Source: Mytilus edulis
Lineage: Eukaryota; Mollusca; Bivalvia; Mytilida; Mytilidae
DNA: 64,000 bases
Assembly: GCF_963676685.1 (NCBI RefSeq)
Contig: NC_092351.1
Coordinates: 44,568,733-44,632,732, forward strand
Direction of reading: 5' to 3'
Below are positions 25,406-36,779 of this stretch, piece after piece. The notes beneath the pieces are model-generated. The model saw only the letters and a list, made by a program, of their open reading frames with translations. It did not search any database and was not told the DNA's origin. The position numbers were made by a program, and so were the translations under genes. How positions within the stretch are numbered: position 1 is the first letter of the stretch; each line of letters begins with the position of its first letter.

Positions 25406-25905
25406 TAATAATACTATGTATTTATAAACCCTATCACCAAGATATCACTTCTTTTGGACAAGCAGACTCACCAATGGAAAAATCTATGTGATTAAAAGTA
25501 CTTCTTCACTGTGAAAATTGGCCTATATGTGACACATTTTCAATTTGAAGGTGTTGACATCAATGTTTTGCCCACATGGTGACAACTACTTATATTTGCT
25601 GATACTCACAATATTTTCTTAAGAAAGACCAATTTCTTAGTGGATGCCTGTTCTCTTTCTTTTCTTTTCTGTTCTTGTTCTTTTTGTTTGTTAATTATTT
25701 TCGTTTTTCATTCATAGTTTTTAATGTCATTTACCATGTTTAAGTTAAAGCTTTGATCTCATCTGTGTATCAATAAGAAAAACATCTTCTATGCTAGCAT
25801 CACCAATCATATTATTCTGTGTCTGTTTTTTTTTGTTGGTTTCTTTCGGTAAAATGAATATTCATACATGTGCAAATATCTGACCAACCAGCTTACTATA
25901 AGCAT

Positions 25906-25911
25906 TTTATT
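25906..25911 (-). terminator. Candidate polyadenylation signal of the STAND-ankyrin gene
   Basis: AATAAA on the minus strand (tttatt on plus), 280 bases beyond the stop codon at 26191-26193. Inference only. Confidence 0.35.
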
Positions 25912-26190
25912 AGTTAATTGTTGTTTGCTTAACTTCCAGTGGCAAGTATTTCACACATGTTTAGGAAATAATTAGCATTATATAATTGACCAACCAACCT
26001 TAACATTAAACATAAAGGTGAAAAGTTTGTTTTAGCTCAACTACCTTGGTAGTTCAGTAAAATTCACATTTTACACTTATAAATATATATATAGCTTTTT
26101 ACGTGATTCACCTGTTAGTATACAGCAAAGCAAACAATATTAGTCCATTAATAAGATAAAAGTTTGAATGATACAATATAAAAATTCTTG

Positions 26191-28697
26191 TTACATGAAC
26201 ATATATCTGTGCTTGTACTCAGGACCTGCTCTTTGCATTATCGCAATTAAAATTTCATCTTTCTGGCTTGGAGTTATCTCCCTTTCTTGAGGTAGTGGAA
26301 GTTCTATCCCTTCATCCAAGAAAAACTGCAGCAAATGAAAATGTCCATTCTTTGCTGCTAATGTGAGAGCAAATTCCCCTTGGCTTGTCAACATCTCAGG
26401 TTTTGCACCCTTATCTAACAGGATATGACAAAGTTCAGAGTATCCATTTTCAGCTGCAAGATGAAGTGGGGATATTTTTGTTGAAGTTGTTGAATTAACA
26501 TCTGCTCCTTTGCTCAATAAGAAATTAACAATATCTTCATGGTAAAACAATGTAGCGAAGTGCAGCGCTGTCCATCCAGATATACCAGACTGATTAACCT
26601 CTGCGTTATTTTCCACAAGATATCTTACAATTTCTAAATCTCCTTGTGCTGCTGCTTCCGCTAATGGTGACCAAGGATCAAAGACGCTGTTTCCCCTGCA
26701 ACCAGTTCCCAAACCTTGGACTAAAGTAACAATCTGCTTGTCTCCAGTGCATGCTGCTGCATGTAAGAGCGATCTGCTACCCTCCATTGTGGTTTTATTT
26801 AACCTTTCTTTGTCATTGTAGTGTAGTTGTCTGACTATACTTTCCTTACCTGCCAGTAAAGCTTCATGTATAGGTTTATGTCCATTGGGGGTTTCTGCCT
26901 CTAAATCACACTTTAGATCCATAAGTGCTCTAGCAGCACCATCGTCCGTATTTCTCACTGCTAGATGCATCGGTGTGTATCCATCCTCTAGTGCCGCATT
27001 TATATCTAATCCTTTTTGTTTCAATGTTTTGATTGTTTCTCCTGAACCAAATTGAGCAGCAATATGCATCAATGTTGGTTTCAACTTCATTAAATCAAGC
27101 AAATCATCTCCATACAACTCTTTAAATTCATCGTCTGCAAGATTTTCAGTTGAGGTCAGTGGTGCTCCTTCATCTAGGAGCAGCTTGACCATTTTTCCAT
27201 GTGAAATTGTAGTTCCATAGCAAACTGCAAACAAAGCAGCTTGAAGTTCATCCTGGAACCATTGTTCTTCTTTAAATTCTTTCAATTCTTCATTTGTTAG
27301 ATATTGCCTCACTGTAGCCTCTTGCCCATAGAATGCTGCCCAGAAAAATAATGATCTATTAAATGGACCTTTCTGCTGAATGACTGGTAACAAACTTCCC
27401 ATCTCGCCCATAAATTCAAAGAAATCCTTTGAACACTTTTCATTGTTCAACGCAGAATGAGAAGCTATTAACCGGACATTTCCAGACAGGATTTCAAATA
27501 CAAAACGTTGTGCAAGTTGCGAATGTTCTTTTGGCCATACAGTGATGTATGACTCCATTTTACCACCAAAGTAATTTCCAGTTCTACATCTCTCCATTAA
27601 AAAGTCATGTGAGCAAAGTTCAACAATCTTCTTTGGAATTTTACGGTTGATTGATTCAGCTACAAGATGCATTACATGTTCATGGCAGAACACCCAGCAA
27701 TGAAGTTGTTTTGGAACAAAGAATACCCCATTCAGTAGAGTTGCAGCAAACCTCATTTTCCCAAGATTTACCTCCCTTGAAATTTCTAATGGTTCTATCA
27801 GTTCTCTGAAAATCTTTTGTTCTCTGTCTGTGTATTGTTCAAATACTTCTTTATCAAGATCAAGTTTACCATCGAACAAAACAGCAACTGCTAATGTGTA
27901 GAATATAATTTTATCAAAATTATACACTTTCTGGATAACATTCTCAAATGCTCTACTTGGATTGGCAAAATATTGTTTGCCTTCCATATGGAAACTCTTC
28001 ACGGCAGCAAACAGTCTGCATTTGATTGGAAATCCTTCTTTTACTTGATCATACTGTAGTTCGTCTCTATCACGGAAACCCATTTTAAAGTCATAATATT
28101 CGCAAATTTTCTCGATGACAGATCCTTGATCAGAATAGCCAGGTTTAGGAGCGGTGAGATCTATGAGATGGTTGGTGGAAAAGATTCGTTTTCTAGTGAC
28201 ATAAGACGGCAGTTTATCGAACTGATGTTTGTGACATGTAGTAATGAGGAGAAGATTTGGTTTATTGTCAATGGCTGTTTGTACCATAGTGTCTAGATGA
28301 GGGATCCAGGGTTCTATTTTATGCATACTTGTTGCTGCTTCACCAAATATATCATCAACGATAATCACCTGCTTCTTGTTACGATCAACTTTCATGTACC
28401 ATTCCTCAGGGGAATTTACATAGATGCATTCATACAGTTCTCTTTTACTTTCTGGAATGCTGTTTTCTTTAAATTCTCTTTCAGTCCCTGCATGTGAACC
28501 CCATTTTAAAGCTTTAGGCTTCATGATAAAGCTGATCATGAGATGTTCTGCCATGGACGACTTTCCATCACCACAGAAACCAACGATAGTTACATATCCG
28601 TTGTACCATAGGGTCTTTCTTGCTTTATTGTAATAATAACGCTCATAATACATTTCCTCTGGATTCATTGGAGTTGTCTGGAAGAAGTTATTCCACA
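26191..28697 (-). CDS. Exon 3 of STAND-ankyrin gene (NTPase core and all ankyrin repeats)
   Basis: 2,507 bases in a single exon. On the minus strand the acceptor ttcttttgcag precedes tgtggaataac, so the first codon is split; with the exon 2 donor it becomes TTG (Leu). There is no ATG at this point, so the exon cannot be the gene start. It encodes all catalytic motifs and the repeats and ends KHRYMFM-stop. One uninterrupted exon for NTPase plus repeats is common in expanded immune-receptor families. Confidence 0.92.
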
Positions 28698-31600
28698 CTG
28701 CAAAAGAAATTTCAAGAATACTTAAAATATTTGACTTTTTTTCTTTATTTCATTCAACTGTTATATAGACCAAAGTTGTCCAGACAAGCAATGGGAATTA
28801 CATCTAGAATACATCATTTATCCCAACAATATCATTTCATTTAAAAGTCTTATGTATAAGAAGTTTAATCAACAGTTGTTCCAAAAATAATAAGGACAAA
28901 AAAAAATCCAGGAGCAGTTTTGTAAAAAGGGCCATATTCAGATAAAATCAGTTTCAATTTTTATAAGAGTGCTAGAATGAATAGTTACAACAAAAATGTT
29001 TGTTTCCTGCCAAGTCATTGTTTAAAAAATATTATTCATTGTATAATCCTGATTTGAAATTATAACTAATCAAAGTGATGGATATCACTCATGGAAAGAT
29101 TGGAAGAGTAGTTTGGATAATTTCATATTAAGGTATGGTGGGGACAAAAGAACATAAATAAAGCACTATTGCTGAAAATTCTTCTAGTAAATATGTTACC
29201 AACTACTCTTATAAGACATAAGCTAAGAACATTAAAGTGTCAACAATAATAATCTAAAAATGTTGTTTTGGGGCATTTTGTAAGTTAAAACATCCCATAC
29301 AGAAAAAATGATCACTAGGCCAACTGCATTGCTCAACTGGCCGCCAGTTGAGCTAACAGTTGAGGGCTAGCTGGCCATCAGTTGAGCAAATAGTTGAGGG
29401 CCAGTTGAGGGCTAGCTGGATTTTTGCCATGCAAATTAGGTAGCCCTCAACTATCAATGCTCAACTTTATGCAAATTAGTTGAGCAATGTTGAGAAAATA
29501 TAGTTGAGGGCTAGGTGTCCAACAGTTGAGCAATTAGAGTTGAGGGCTAGGTGTCCAACAGTTGAGCAATAAGAGTTGAGGGCTACCGCTGGCCAACACT
29601 TGAGGACCAGGTCATTAAAAGTTGAGGGCTAGGTGGCCAATAGATTAGGGCCAGGTCATTAAAAGTTGAGCATTATGTGGTAATTGCAAACTGATGACTA
29701 CACATTGTAGAAAAAATAAATTTAAATTGTGTATTTTTATAGCCAAAATACTGCTGAAAGATTTTAACTCACAACAGACTACATGAATGCTTTATTCTTG
29801 CTTTTTAGAAATTATCTAGTAAATAAGAATAGATCTCTAGTTTTATACCAAATTCATTATATTAGAATATTCTTATTTTATTAGTAATACTTTCTAAAAC
29901 AAATTGTCTTAATTTAATAATAAAATAAACCTGTCTCCTGTCTTACACATTTTGACATTATATAAATTAATGCATAAATATATTGTTTCATTTTTTTTCT
30001 TCACTCTTTAAAGTTTATAAAGAAAACACTTTAAATATCACAAATTTGACCTAAAAGAGCATAATTATACACTTATTCAAAATGGTGGAAATCAAATCTA
30101 ATCCAATGTACTTACAAACAGATGTTTCCAGAAATATGTGTTAAAACATCAATCTTCCTAAATCCAAGAGTCATGTCATCAGAAGAATACACTGCACTTT
30201 TCAATGTCAATACAGTTATTTGTAACTTTTTTTTATCTACATTCATTGTAAAATTCATATTTATTCATGATAGCTGGAAGACATCTTTGCTTGCCATGTG
30301 CATGCTCAAGCCCAGTTCAAATTTTAAATGTTTGAGGTTCTTTTGGGTATTGTGACAGTGTGATCACTTTGAGATTTGCCCCTAATAATAACTGTTTATT
30401 ACCTAAATCTTGAATATTTGATATATCTTATAATAAAATAAATACTGTTTGTTTTTTATCTTTATGTCAAAGATTTAGTTAAGTAAAAATACAAAAAAAT
30501 GTATAAAATTGAAAACATGTGCTTCCCTTAATTTTACCTCAAACTTTGTGTACATTTATAATAATACTTCCTGTCCATTTGCACTAAAGACAGATAAAAC
30601 AGATGGCACATAACATTTATATCACCAGGTCATATTACTAATTGCTCAACTTTTGCTCAACTATAAAAAAAAATCAAAGTCTGAACGCTCAACTTTTCCT
30701 CAACTACAAAAATTTCAAAGTCTGAATGCTCAACTTTTGCTCAACTACAAAAATTTCTAAGTCTGAAAGCTCAACTTTTGCTCAACTATATGAAAACCAA
30801 AGATCAATTGCTCAACTTTTCCTCAACTTAATGGCCAGCTTCAGTTGAGGGCCAGTTGAGCGACATATATCCAACATACAGTGCTTGGCCAGGTATGAGT
30901 TGAGCTAAGATGCTCAACACCTAGCCCTCAACTATTTTGCTTAAAACAGCTAGCCCTCAACTGTCCGCCACATGGCCATCAACTGGCCCTCAACTTTTTT
31001 TTCTGTAGGGGATAGGTTATATGACATTGAAGAATAAAAGTTATAGAGTGCCTTTTGATCAATTCATATTTTTCAGAACAGGGCATTAAAAAAAGTTTTT
31101 TTTCAACAGAAACAAATTAAAAAACTTATTTTATTGAAATGCAGATTTTTTTCTTGATTGCAAAAACTTATTTTATTGAAATGCAGATTTTTTTCTTGAT
31201 TGCAAAAGGAAAATATATATTCACTTCTTATAAAAATTCAAATGACTAAAATAGACATAATGATTGATGGGGAATAAACTAATAAAAAATAGTTTGTTTT
31301 AATCAAAAGTTTTAAAATTTTAAAACTGTTTCTAGACAATTACTGATAAAAAAATAAATAAGTGAACTAACCTAAATTGTTGATTAATTGCAGATGATTA
31401 TTGGAAATTTATCAAGTAAATCATAGGCCTTACTTGAATATTTTTTTATATTCATATTTATATTTATATTTCATTTTTTTTTAAAGATCTTGTTAATCCT
31501 TAATTAATCATTTATCTTTCAGACATAATTTACAGATTCACTTTATGTAATGTAGATCAAAAGTAATAAACAATAAATAAATCTATCATCCTTATATATC

Positions 31601-34326
31601 AAACATCTAATACATACATTTGTGTATTCAATTATGAGGTCAAATATTCATTGATATTTGTTTATTGGGATGTATATTGAAGCATAGATGTAATAGGGTC
31701 TGTATAATTATGTAAGACTGAGGTTGATAAGTAATGTGGTTAATTTTATTGACAGTTTAGGAGGAGGTGGGGCATTGTAGTTAAAAGTCCACCTCGTCCC
31801 TGAATGGTTGATGTCAATCATCTAGTATTGTATCAATACTCAATTACCTAATCAATACGTTTAAAAAAAGTCTTTCCATCAAAACACCTTAATGACATAC
31901 ATTCTTGAATGAACTGCTTCAAAAATATACCCATTTGATTACAGTTACAGTTTATATGTATATTATGTGCACATACATCAGAACTATAGGGAACTATATT
32001 TCAGTGTGAATACATTTAGTAATAGTAGCTAGCCTGTAGTGTTGTTAGGGAGGCCAGTGCCTAAGGAAAGATTTAGAAAAAGTTCTAATCTTTGCAAAAA
32101 TATGGGCCATTTTAGGGCCATTTTGAACCTACTCTTGCATACGTTGTTAGTATTTGCATGTAAGAATGTCATTTGGGGGGAGTTGGGTGTTGATTTTTAG
32201 TTTGGTCTGTTGTTACTGTTCAATTTTAAGGTTAAATACTCTTATCTTTTTATGTCTTTTACAATTATTTGTGTACTGTGGATTTATTTATTTTCATGGT
32301 TATCAATTTTCATGGATTGAGGAAAATTTGTATTTTCGTGGATAATCAATTTTGAGGTTTGCCAATCTGTGCATATAAAGCCTATAGAAAATTTGTAGTT
32401 CGTTGAACATGTTGAACATTTAAATTCTTTGTTCACCTGTACCCACAAAACCCCATAAAATTGGTATCAAACAAAAAATAATAAATCCACAGTATGTGTA
32501 GTTAATACTAACATGTAACCTCAGATTCTTGTAGGTATGTCTCAGGTGTCAGCTCTTTAGGTGTTTTATGTATCTCTATGTATTCAGGTCTTGGTTGGAT
32601 TGGAGCTGGTCTGAACTGTTGTGAGAACCCAAATGGCTGTACAGGTTGTATAGGTTGGAGAGGCTGGGCTGGATGATATCTAGGTTCCTGTTGACCAGTT
32701 GTAAACTGGAAGGTACTTGAAGGTGCTTGTCTAGTTGGTGTAACTGGTTGCATAGGTTGTTGATCTGATGCAAAATGAAAATCGTCATCGTCTTCATCTA
32801 AACTTTCATCATCATCTTGAATAAAAATAAATTTCATTACACTTTGAAACAATATTATCTATAATACTAAAATTACGAGGTCCAATTTGTCAGCCGTCAT
32901 CACGTAAAAACTACGAATCACAGAATTCAACTTTATATATAACTAATATAGTACAAAGGTGTAGATCAAAAATTACACAACTCCAGCCCCTTTTGTTTTC
33001 CACGTAATTAATATTGCCAATAATTAAGAAGTTACAGGTCGAGTCCGCTACCGATACCAATAGTATATTCACCTGTTACCTATTACCTTATCTGTACGTT
33101 CTGCATCTGACAGGCGCACCACCAAACGTTGTATTCAGGACTAATATGCTATATACACGGGTCATAACCACAGGGTTGACACTACTAAATTGTCAAATTG
33201 TTACCTATTGTAGTATTTTAATCAGTAAGACTTTCTAAGATAACAATACGAATACTAAAAATCTGGACTAAAAATAAGGCGTATAGGTACAGTTTTCAAT
33301 TTGTTAGTGGGCATGACGTAAAACAGCAAAGCAAAGAATTCAACTTTATTTATAACTTATATAGGACAATGCTGTTGATTAAAAAATACTCCATTCCAGG
33401 ACCTTTTGTTTTCAAAATAATTAATATTACCAATAACTGATAAGTTCCAGTTCAATGGGTTCAAACAGAAAGACTTGAAAGCAGAGAAAAATTGTGTATC
33501 TTATAATCGACATGACTTTATCAGATGACAATACTAATACTAAAATAAGGCTTGCGCATAGTTGTATACTTTAATTCAGTCACGGACCCGTGATATCACG
33601 GGTGTGTTCTAGTAAATATTTAACATTATCAAGTAAGAATCTAATGATATAAAGAAAACAATCTTACAATATCAAGTAAAATTCTAATGATTGATATCAG
33701 GAAAAAATCTAATAATGTCTAGTAAAAATCTAACAAAACCAAGTAAACATCAAACAATATTAGTAAGATAATCATGATAATGCATATAATTCTACACAGT
33801 TTGAAGCAAATGTGTGTCAGACACCTTTATGTATAAATGTTTTTTGTAGTTGACCATATATCTGCACTCAAGTTTAATGTTGAGGTGTGCTATTCTAGTT
33901 AATAGGCCCTAACCCATAATCCTGTTTCTTCTCAAAGTGCAACAAATGGATAACTGTTGACCTCACAGTGTTTGTACTTATAACACGACAGGTGCCACAT
34001 ATAGAGCAGGGTCTGCTTACCCATCCAGAGCACCTGAGATCACCCCCAGATTTTGGATGGGTTCATGTTGCTGAGTCTTTGGTTTTCTATGTTGTTTTGT
34101 GTACTGTTGTTTGTTTGTCTTTTTTCCTTTCAAGCCATGGCTGTGTCAGTTTTTTTTTCGACTTGTGAGTTTGCATGTCCCTTAAGTATCCCTCACCCTC
34201 TTTTGAGGCTGAAAAGCTAAGATTGTACAAGTAAATATATATAATACCTGCAGTAAACACTATCTGATCTCCTTCCCCAAGATTTACATTCACCCCTAAG
34301 TCTTCTGGTCGCAGTCTTTCTGCCAT
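26191..34326 (-). CDS. STAND-type NTPase with ankyrin repeats (gene-level entry; three coding exons)
   Basis: Join of 34326-34248, 32815-32513 and 28697-26191 on the minus strand gives 962 residues with phases 1 and 1 matching at both junctions. Residues 1-128 are low-complexity: an acidic run (DDDESLDEDDDD) and a Pro/Gln-rich stretch (PAQPLQPIQPVQPFGF). Residues about 150-420 form the nucleotide-binding region: Walker A GFCGDGKSS (about 167-175), Walker B VIIVDD (238-243) and a sensor-like LLLITT (276-281). Residues about 668-927 hold seven or eight ankyrin repeats (for example TALHFATLFYHEDIVNFLLS and PLHLAAENGYSELCHILL), with degenerate ones before. Known: this layout fits the novel STAND NTPase families expanded in molluscs, which are thought to act as cytosolic sensors by ligand-induced oligomerisation. 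Inferred: a candidate innate immune or stress sensor. I see no death, CARD, TIR or RING domain. Confidence 0.82.
29294..31011. mobile_element. 1.7-kb foldback (inverted-repeat) element with AGTTGAG motif arrays, in intron 2
   Basis: The ends are inverted: CCCATACAGAAAAAA at 29294 against CCCCTACAGAAAAAAAA at 31011 on the other strand. The left arm (29330-29690) is packed with AGTTGAG, often as agttgagggctag or agttgagcaa; the right arm (30640-30990) carries the same motif mostly reversed (gctcaacttttgctcaact). The middle (29690-30640) is AT-rich with no credible coding frame. The structure fits a non-autonomous foldback or MITE-like DNA transposon; the superfamily is not known to me. Confidence 0.7.
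31119..31206. repeat. 42-base tandem duplication
   Basis: aaaacttattttattgaaatg followed by cagatttttttcttgattgc occurs twice in a row with no difference that I can see. The rest of 31011-32270 is AT-rich intron with nothing recognised. Confidence 0.9.
32274..32494. mobile_element. 221-base MITE with perfect 15-base inverted ends
   Basis: Starts tactgtggatttatt and ends aataaatccacagta, exact reverse complements. The interior repeats ttttcatggttatcaatttt-like phrases. It ends 19 bases from the exon 2 donor of the STAND gene. A diverged relative lies at 44261-44470. Confidence 0.8.
32513..32815 (-). CDS. Exon 2 of STAND-ankyrin gene (acidic and Pro/Gln-rich linker)
   Basis: The acceptor ttattcaag ends at 32816. 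The exon reads D-D-E-S-L-D-E-D-D-D-D-F, then a Gln/Pro-rich stretch, then PRPEYIEIHKTPKELTPETY and LQESEVT. I chose the donor t|gttagt at 32512 over g|gttaca at 32519 because it is closer to consensus and gives the phase (1) needed by exon 3. The frame does continue to a stop eight codons after the acidic/PQ region, so without splicing this would look like a 114-codon open frame. Confidence 0.72.
32870..33640. repeat. Two direct copies of a repeat of about 400 bases
   Basis: cagaattcaactttatatata with accccttttgttttccacgta at 32920-33006 matches aagaattcaactttatttata with ggaccttttgttttcaaaata at 33337-33420. Both copies then carry aattaatatt(g/a)ccaataa and later gacaatactaatactaaaa-type text. 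The second ends cacggacccgtgatatcacg. They lie in intron 1 of the STAND gene. Confidence 0.7.
34248..34326 (-). CDS. Exon 1 of STAND-ankyrin gene (start codon)
   Basis: Opens with aatATGGcag (A at -3, G at +4) and reads MAERLRPEDLGVNVNLGEGD then QIVFTA, ending at the donor gcag|gtatta. Phase 1 joins exon 2 to make GAT (Asp). A cttttgttag acceptor-like site at 34342 suggests a further non-coding 5' exon. Confidence 0.72.
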
Positions 34327-34711
34327 ATTTTTTCTTCAATTCTAACAAAAGAATAAAATGTTTCATTTTTAAAAACATGTAAAAGATGTTATTATACATT
34401 CAGAACTATTTTAGTTATACATATTAAGTGCATGTTCTATAATAAATTTGATTAATGTGGAAATTGATGTATGGTTTGTATGTTAACAGACTTGACTTTT
34501 GGTGTTGAAGACTGTAAAGTGACCTTTCTATAGAAATTAAAGATAATTCATAAAGATCTTGCATTATTGTACTAGTAGACAGCAGTCATGCAGTGTAAAT
34601 TTGAAAAATGGTTTATAAAATAAGTTTATTCAAAGGATTAATAAGCTTGATAAGTTTACATGTATCTTATATTTTATAAACAAAACCACTGTCAAGATTA
34701 GGATAATAGAT

Positions 34712-35025
34712 ATGGGAAGATGTGGTATGAATGCCAATGATACAACTCTCCATTCAAATAACAATTCATAAAAGTAAACTATTATAGGTCAAGGTACAGC
34801 CTAGAGGCGGATTTAGAGGGGGAAATTGGGTTGTTTATATAGGGAATCACTGAAGCATGACTGGAGTGGGCCCCCTCTTATGAAAATTTCTGGATCTGCC
34901 ACTGAAGCCTTTAACATGGAACCTTGACTTACACCATACAGAAAGCTATCAAAGGCCCCAAAAATGACTAGTGTAAAACCATTCAAAGGGGGAAACCAAC
35001 GATCTAATCTATATAAAAATATTTA
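34712..35025. repeat. Dispersed repeat interrupted by a younger insertion
   Basis: agatgtggtatgaatgccaat, then aactctccattcaaataaca and ttataggtcaaggtaca match the copies at 23640 and 46680. The match resumes after the insertion with tttaacatggaaccttgac and aaaggccccaaaaatgacta. Confidence 0.8.
34803..34906 (-). mobile_element. 104-base nested insertion with a 4-base target duplication
   Basis: agaggcggatttagaggg to ggatctgccactgaa is flanked by gcct on both sides (34799-34802 and 34907-34910). The related unoccupied site at 23733 reads gtctttaac with no insertion. It is the reverse complement of the family at 20700-20853, with its internal part shorter. Confidence 0.8.
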
Positions 35026-35029
35026 TGTC

Positions 35030-36230
35030 AGCATTACTGTTACCATACACTCATAGGATGTGATATCCAATTCATAATAAGGAGTCAATAGCTACAGCTA
35101 ACCTTCCAAACAAAAATATACAACTGTATGTTTCTATGAAATAATTTAGTAAGGGTTTCCTAAGTAGCTGCTTGTGATAACAAAATCCCTAACTAAAGCA
35201 TGCTTTTTTTATAGTACAAAATCGGAGCTTTGAGCTTTTTTAATAACTGCATTAGTTAACATTATTTAGATGACTACACTAAGCATGCTATTAACCTATT
35301 AACACATAGATATTTCCCGCTTGTCACCTTGTAGGAACGATTAAAACAATACCTATGCTGAAGAAAAACTCAGTCTTGCTTTTAGTACTATTATTACAGG
35401 TGAAACAAAAATGGATATAAGTTTTGTACTTTTTACATTGTATCATATGTTGTGTTGTGAAGTACAACATGCACAATATTCAGTATAAAGGATGTGTATT
35501 AAAGTTCTTATTTGTTTCAGCCTTATGTGGATAAAAACACCTCTAATACTAATATATGCGGTAGATACATAAGCATACAAATGTAGTAGAAGACATTCAA
35601 ATCTGTTGATTGAATAATTTTATGGTCTAAAATATAATGTTTTCATTGGTTGCAAAGTTGAACTAGATGCATTATGTGTGATAGGTTTAGTACTCAGATT
35701 TAACTGAAGCATCTTACACACCAAGTATAAGCATAAAGTACCTGACTATGACTGGTCTGAAATTGAAATGAAACAACGCTGCAATAGGTAAAACCCCAAA
35801 TCTATTTTTAGTAACAGGAAATGTTCCATGTCCGATCCGTGATACACATCTTTAAACCGGGATTGTAAGGGGAACAACTCAAGATTTATTTCTGTCTGGA
35901 GACGTGGTAAGATAAGAAACTTTTATCTGATAGTTTAAATAGCATTGAATTAGCAGCATATCCATATATGAATTATGATAGCAGATGTATATGAATTAGT
36001 AAACGTTATGCATAGTACCAATGTCATGAACTTTTTTGGTAGTCTCAAAAAATTATCTCCACTGGCACTGCCTCAAGTCACAAGTGACTTGAAGTGTTGC
36101 AGTGCATTGACGCCCTTGAAGTAGTTTATTTCTATCTTAACTTAAATTTAATTTCCTTTCTATAAATATAATATATGTTTTAAATAAAGTTTTGGCTCAG
36201 TTTGAAGTTGAAATCATCCTTTCATAAATT
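35030..36230. other. Intergenic, nothing recognised
   Basis: AT-rich sequence upstream of the STAND gene; its promoter should lie here, but I cannot place it. Confidence 0.5.
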
Positions 36231-36235
36231 AGCTT

Positions 36236-36340
36236 TCGGGTCGATCGGGCCCCACGTTGATCCGGCCCAAGTCGATCCGTCCCACGTCGATCCGGCCCCA
36301 CGTCGATCCGGCCCATATGTAAAGTTGATCCGGCCCCAAT
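36236..36340. repeat. GC-rich minisatellite, unit about 16 bases
   Basis: About six units of gtcgatccggccccac with variants (gttgatccggcccaa, gtcgatccgtcccac), standing out sharply from AT-rich flanks. Confidence 0.9.
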
Positions 36341-36538
36341 AAAAATATATTTTATAAGGAATAAAAATAAAGATATATATTAATGTAATTCATAAATGTT
36401 GATAATTTTTTTTATTATAATGTAAAAGGTGAACGGTAAAAAAAAAAAGGCTGTTGAAAAATATTTTCTTTAGATGAGTATAAGAAAACTAGGTTAGTTA
36501 TGTTTTTATTACAAGTTTTCAAGATTATATTGAGTATA

Positions 36539-36778
36539 AGGCCAAATAAAAAAGCATGTGTGTTTCCTGTTTCCCTACCTACCCTATATTTTAAGCTTAG
36601 AAATAGCCTACCCTAGAGTTTTTTTTGGTCATTTTTCAATAAGCACTGTTAAAGTCAGGATTTCTCTCCCATAGACTCAATGTAAAAAAAAATGGTAAAA
36701 TAAAAAAAAATCCCTACCTACCTACCCTATTTTTTTCAAAGATGAAACAGGAAACACACATATTATTTTATTTGGCCT
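36539..36778. mobile_element. 240-base MITE with inverted ends of about 35 bases
   Basis: The left end aggccaaataaaaaagcatg, then tgtgtttcctgttt, is matched in reverse by the right end gaaacaggaaacacaca then tattattttatttggcct. The interior has two ccctacctaccctat phrases. The outer base pairs extend to ta/aa, so a TA-type target is possible. Confidence 0.8.
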
Positions 36779-36779
36779 A

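Noticed and set aside
32508..32852. 114-codon minus frame taken as a complete small protein
   Set aside because: Its first and last codons extend into introns; splice sites at 32816 and 32512 define it better as exon 2 of the STAND gene.
34087..34326. 79-codon minus frame starting MAERLRPEDLG as a stand-alone gene
   Set aside because: The coding part ends at a good donor (34248) in phase with exon 2; the remainder is intron.
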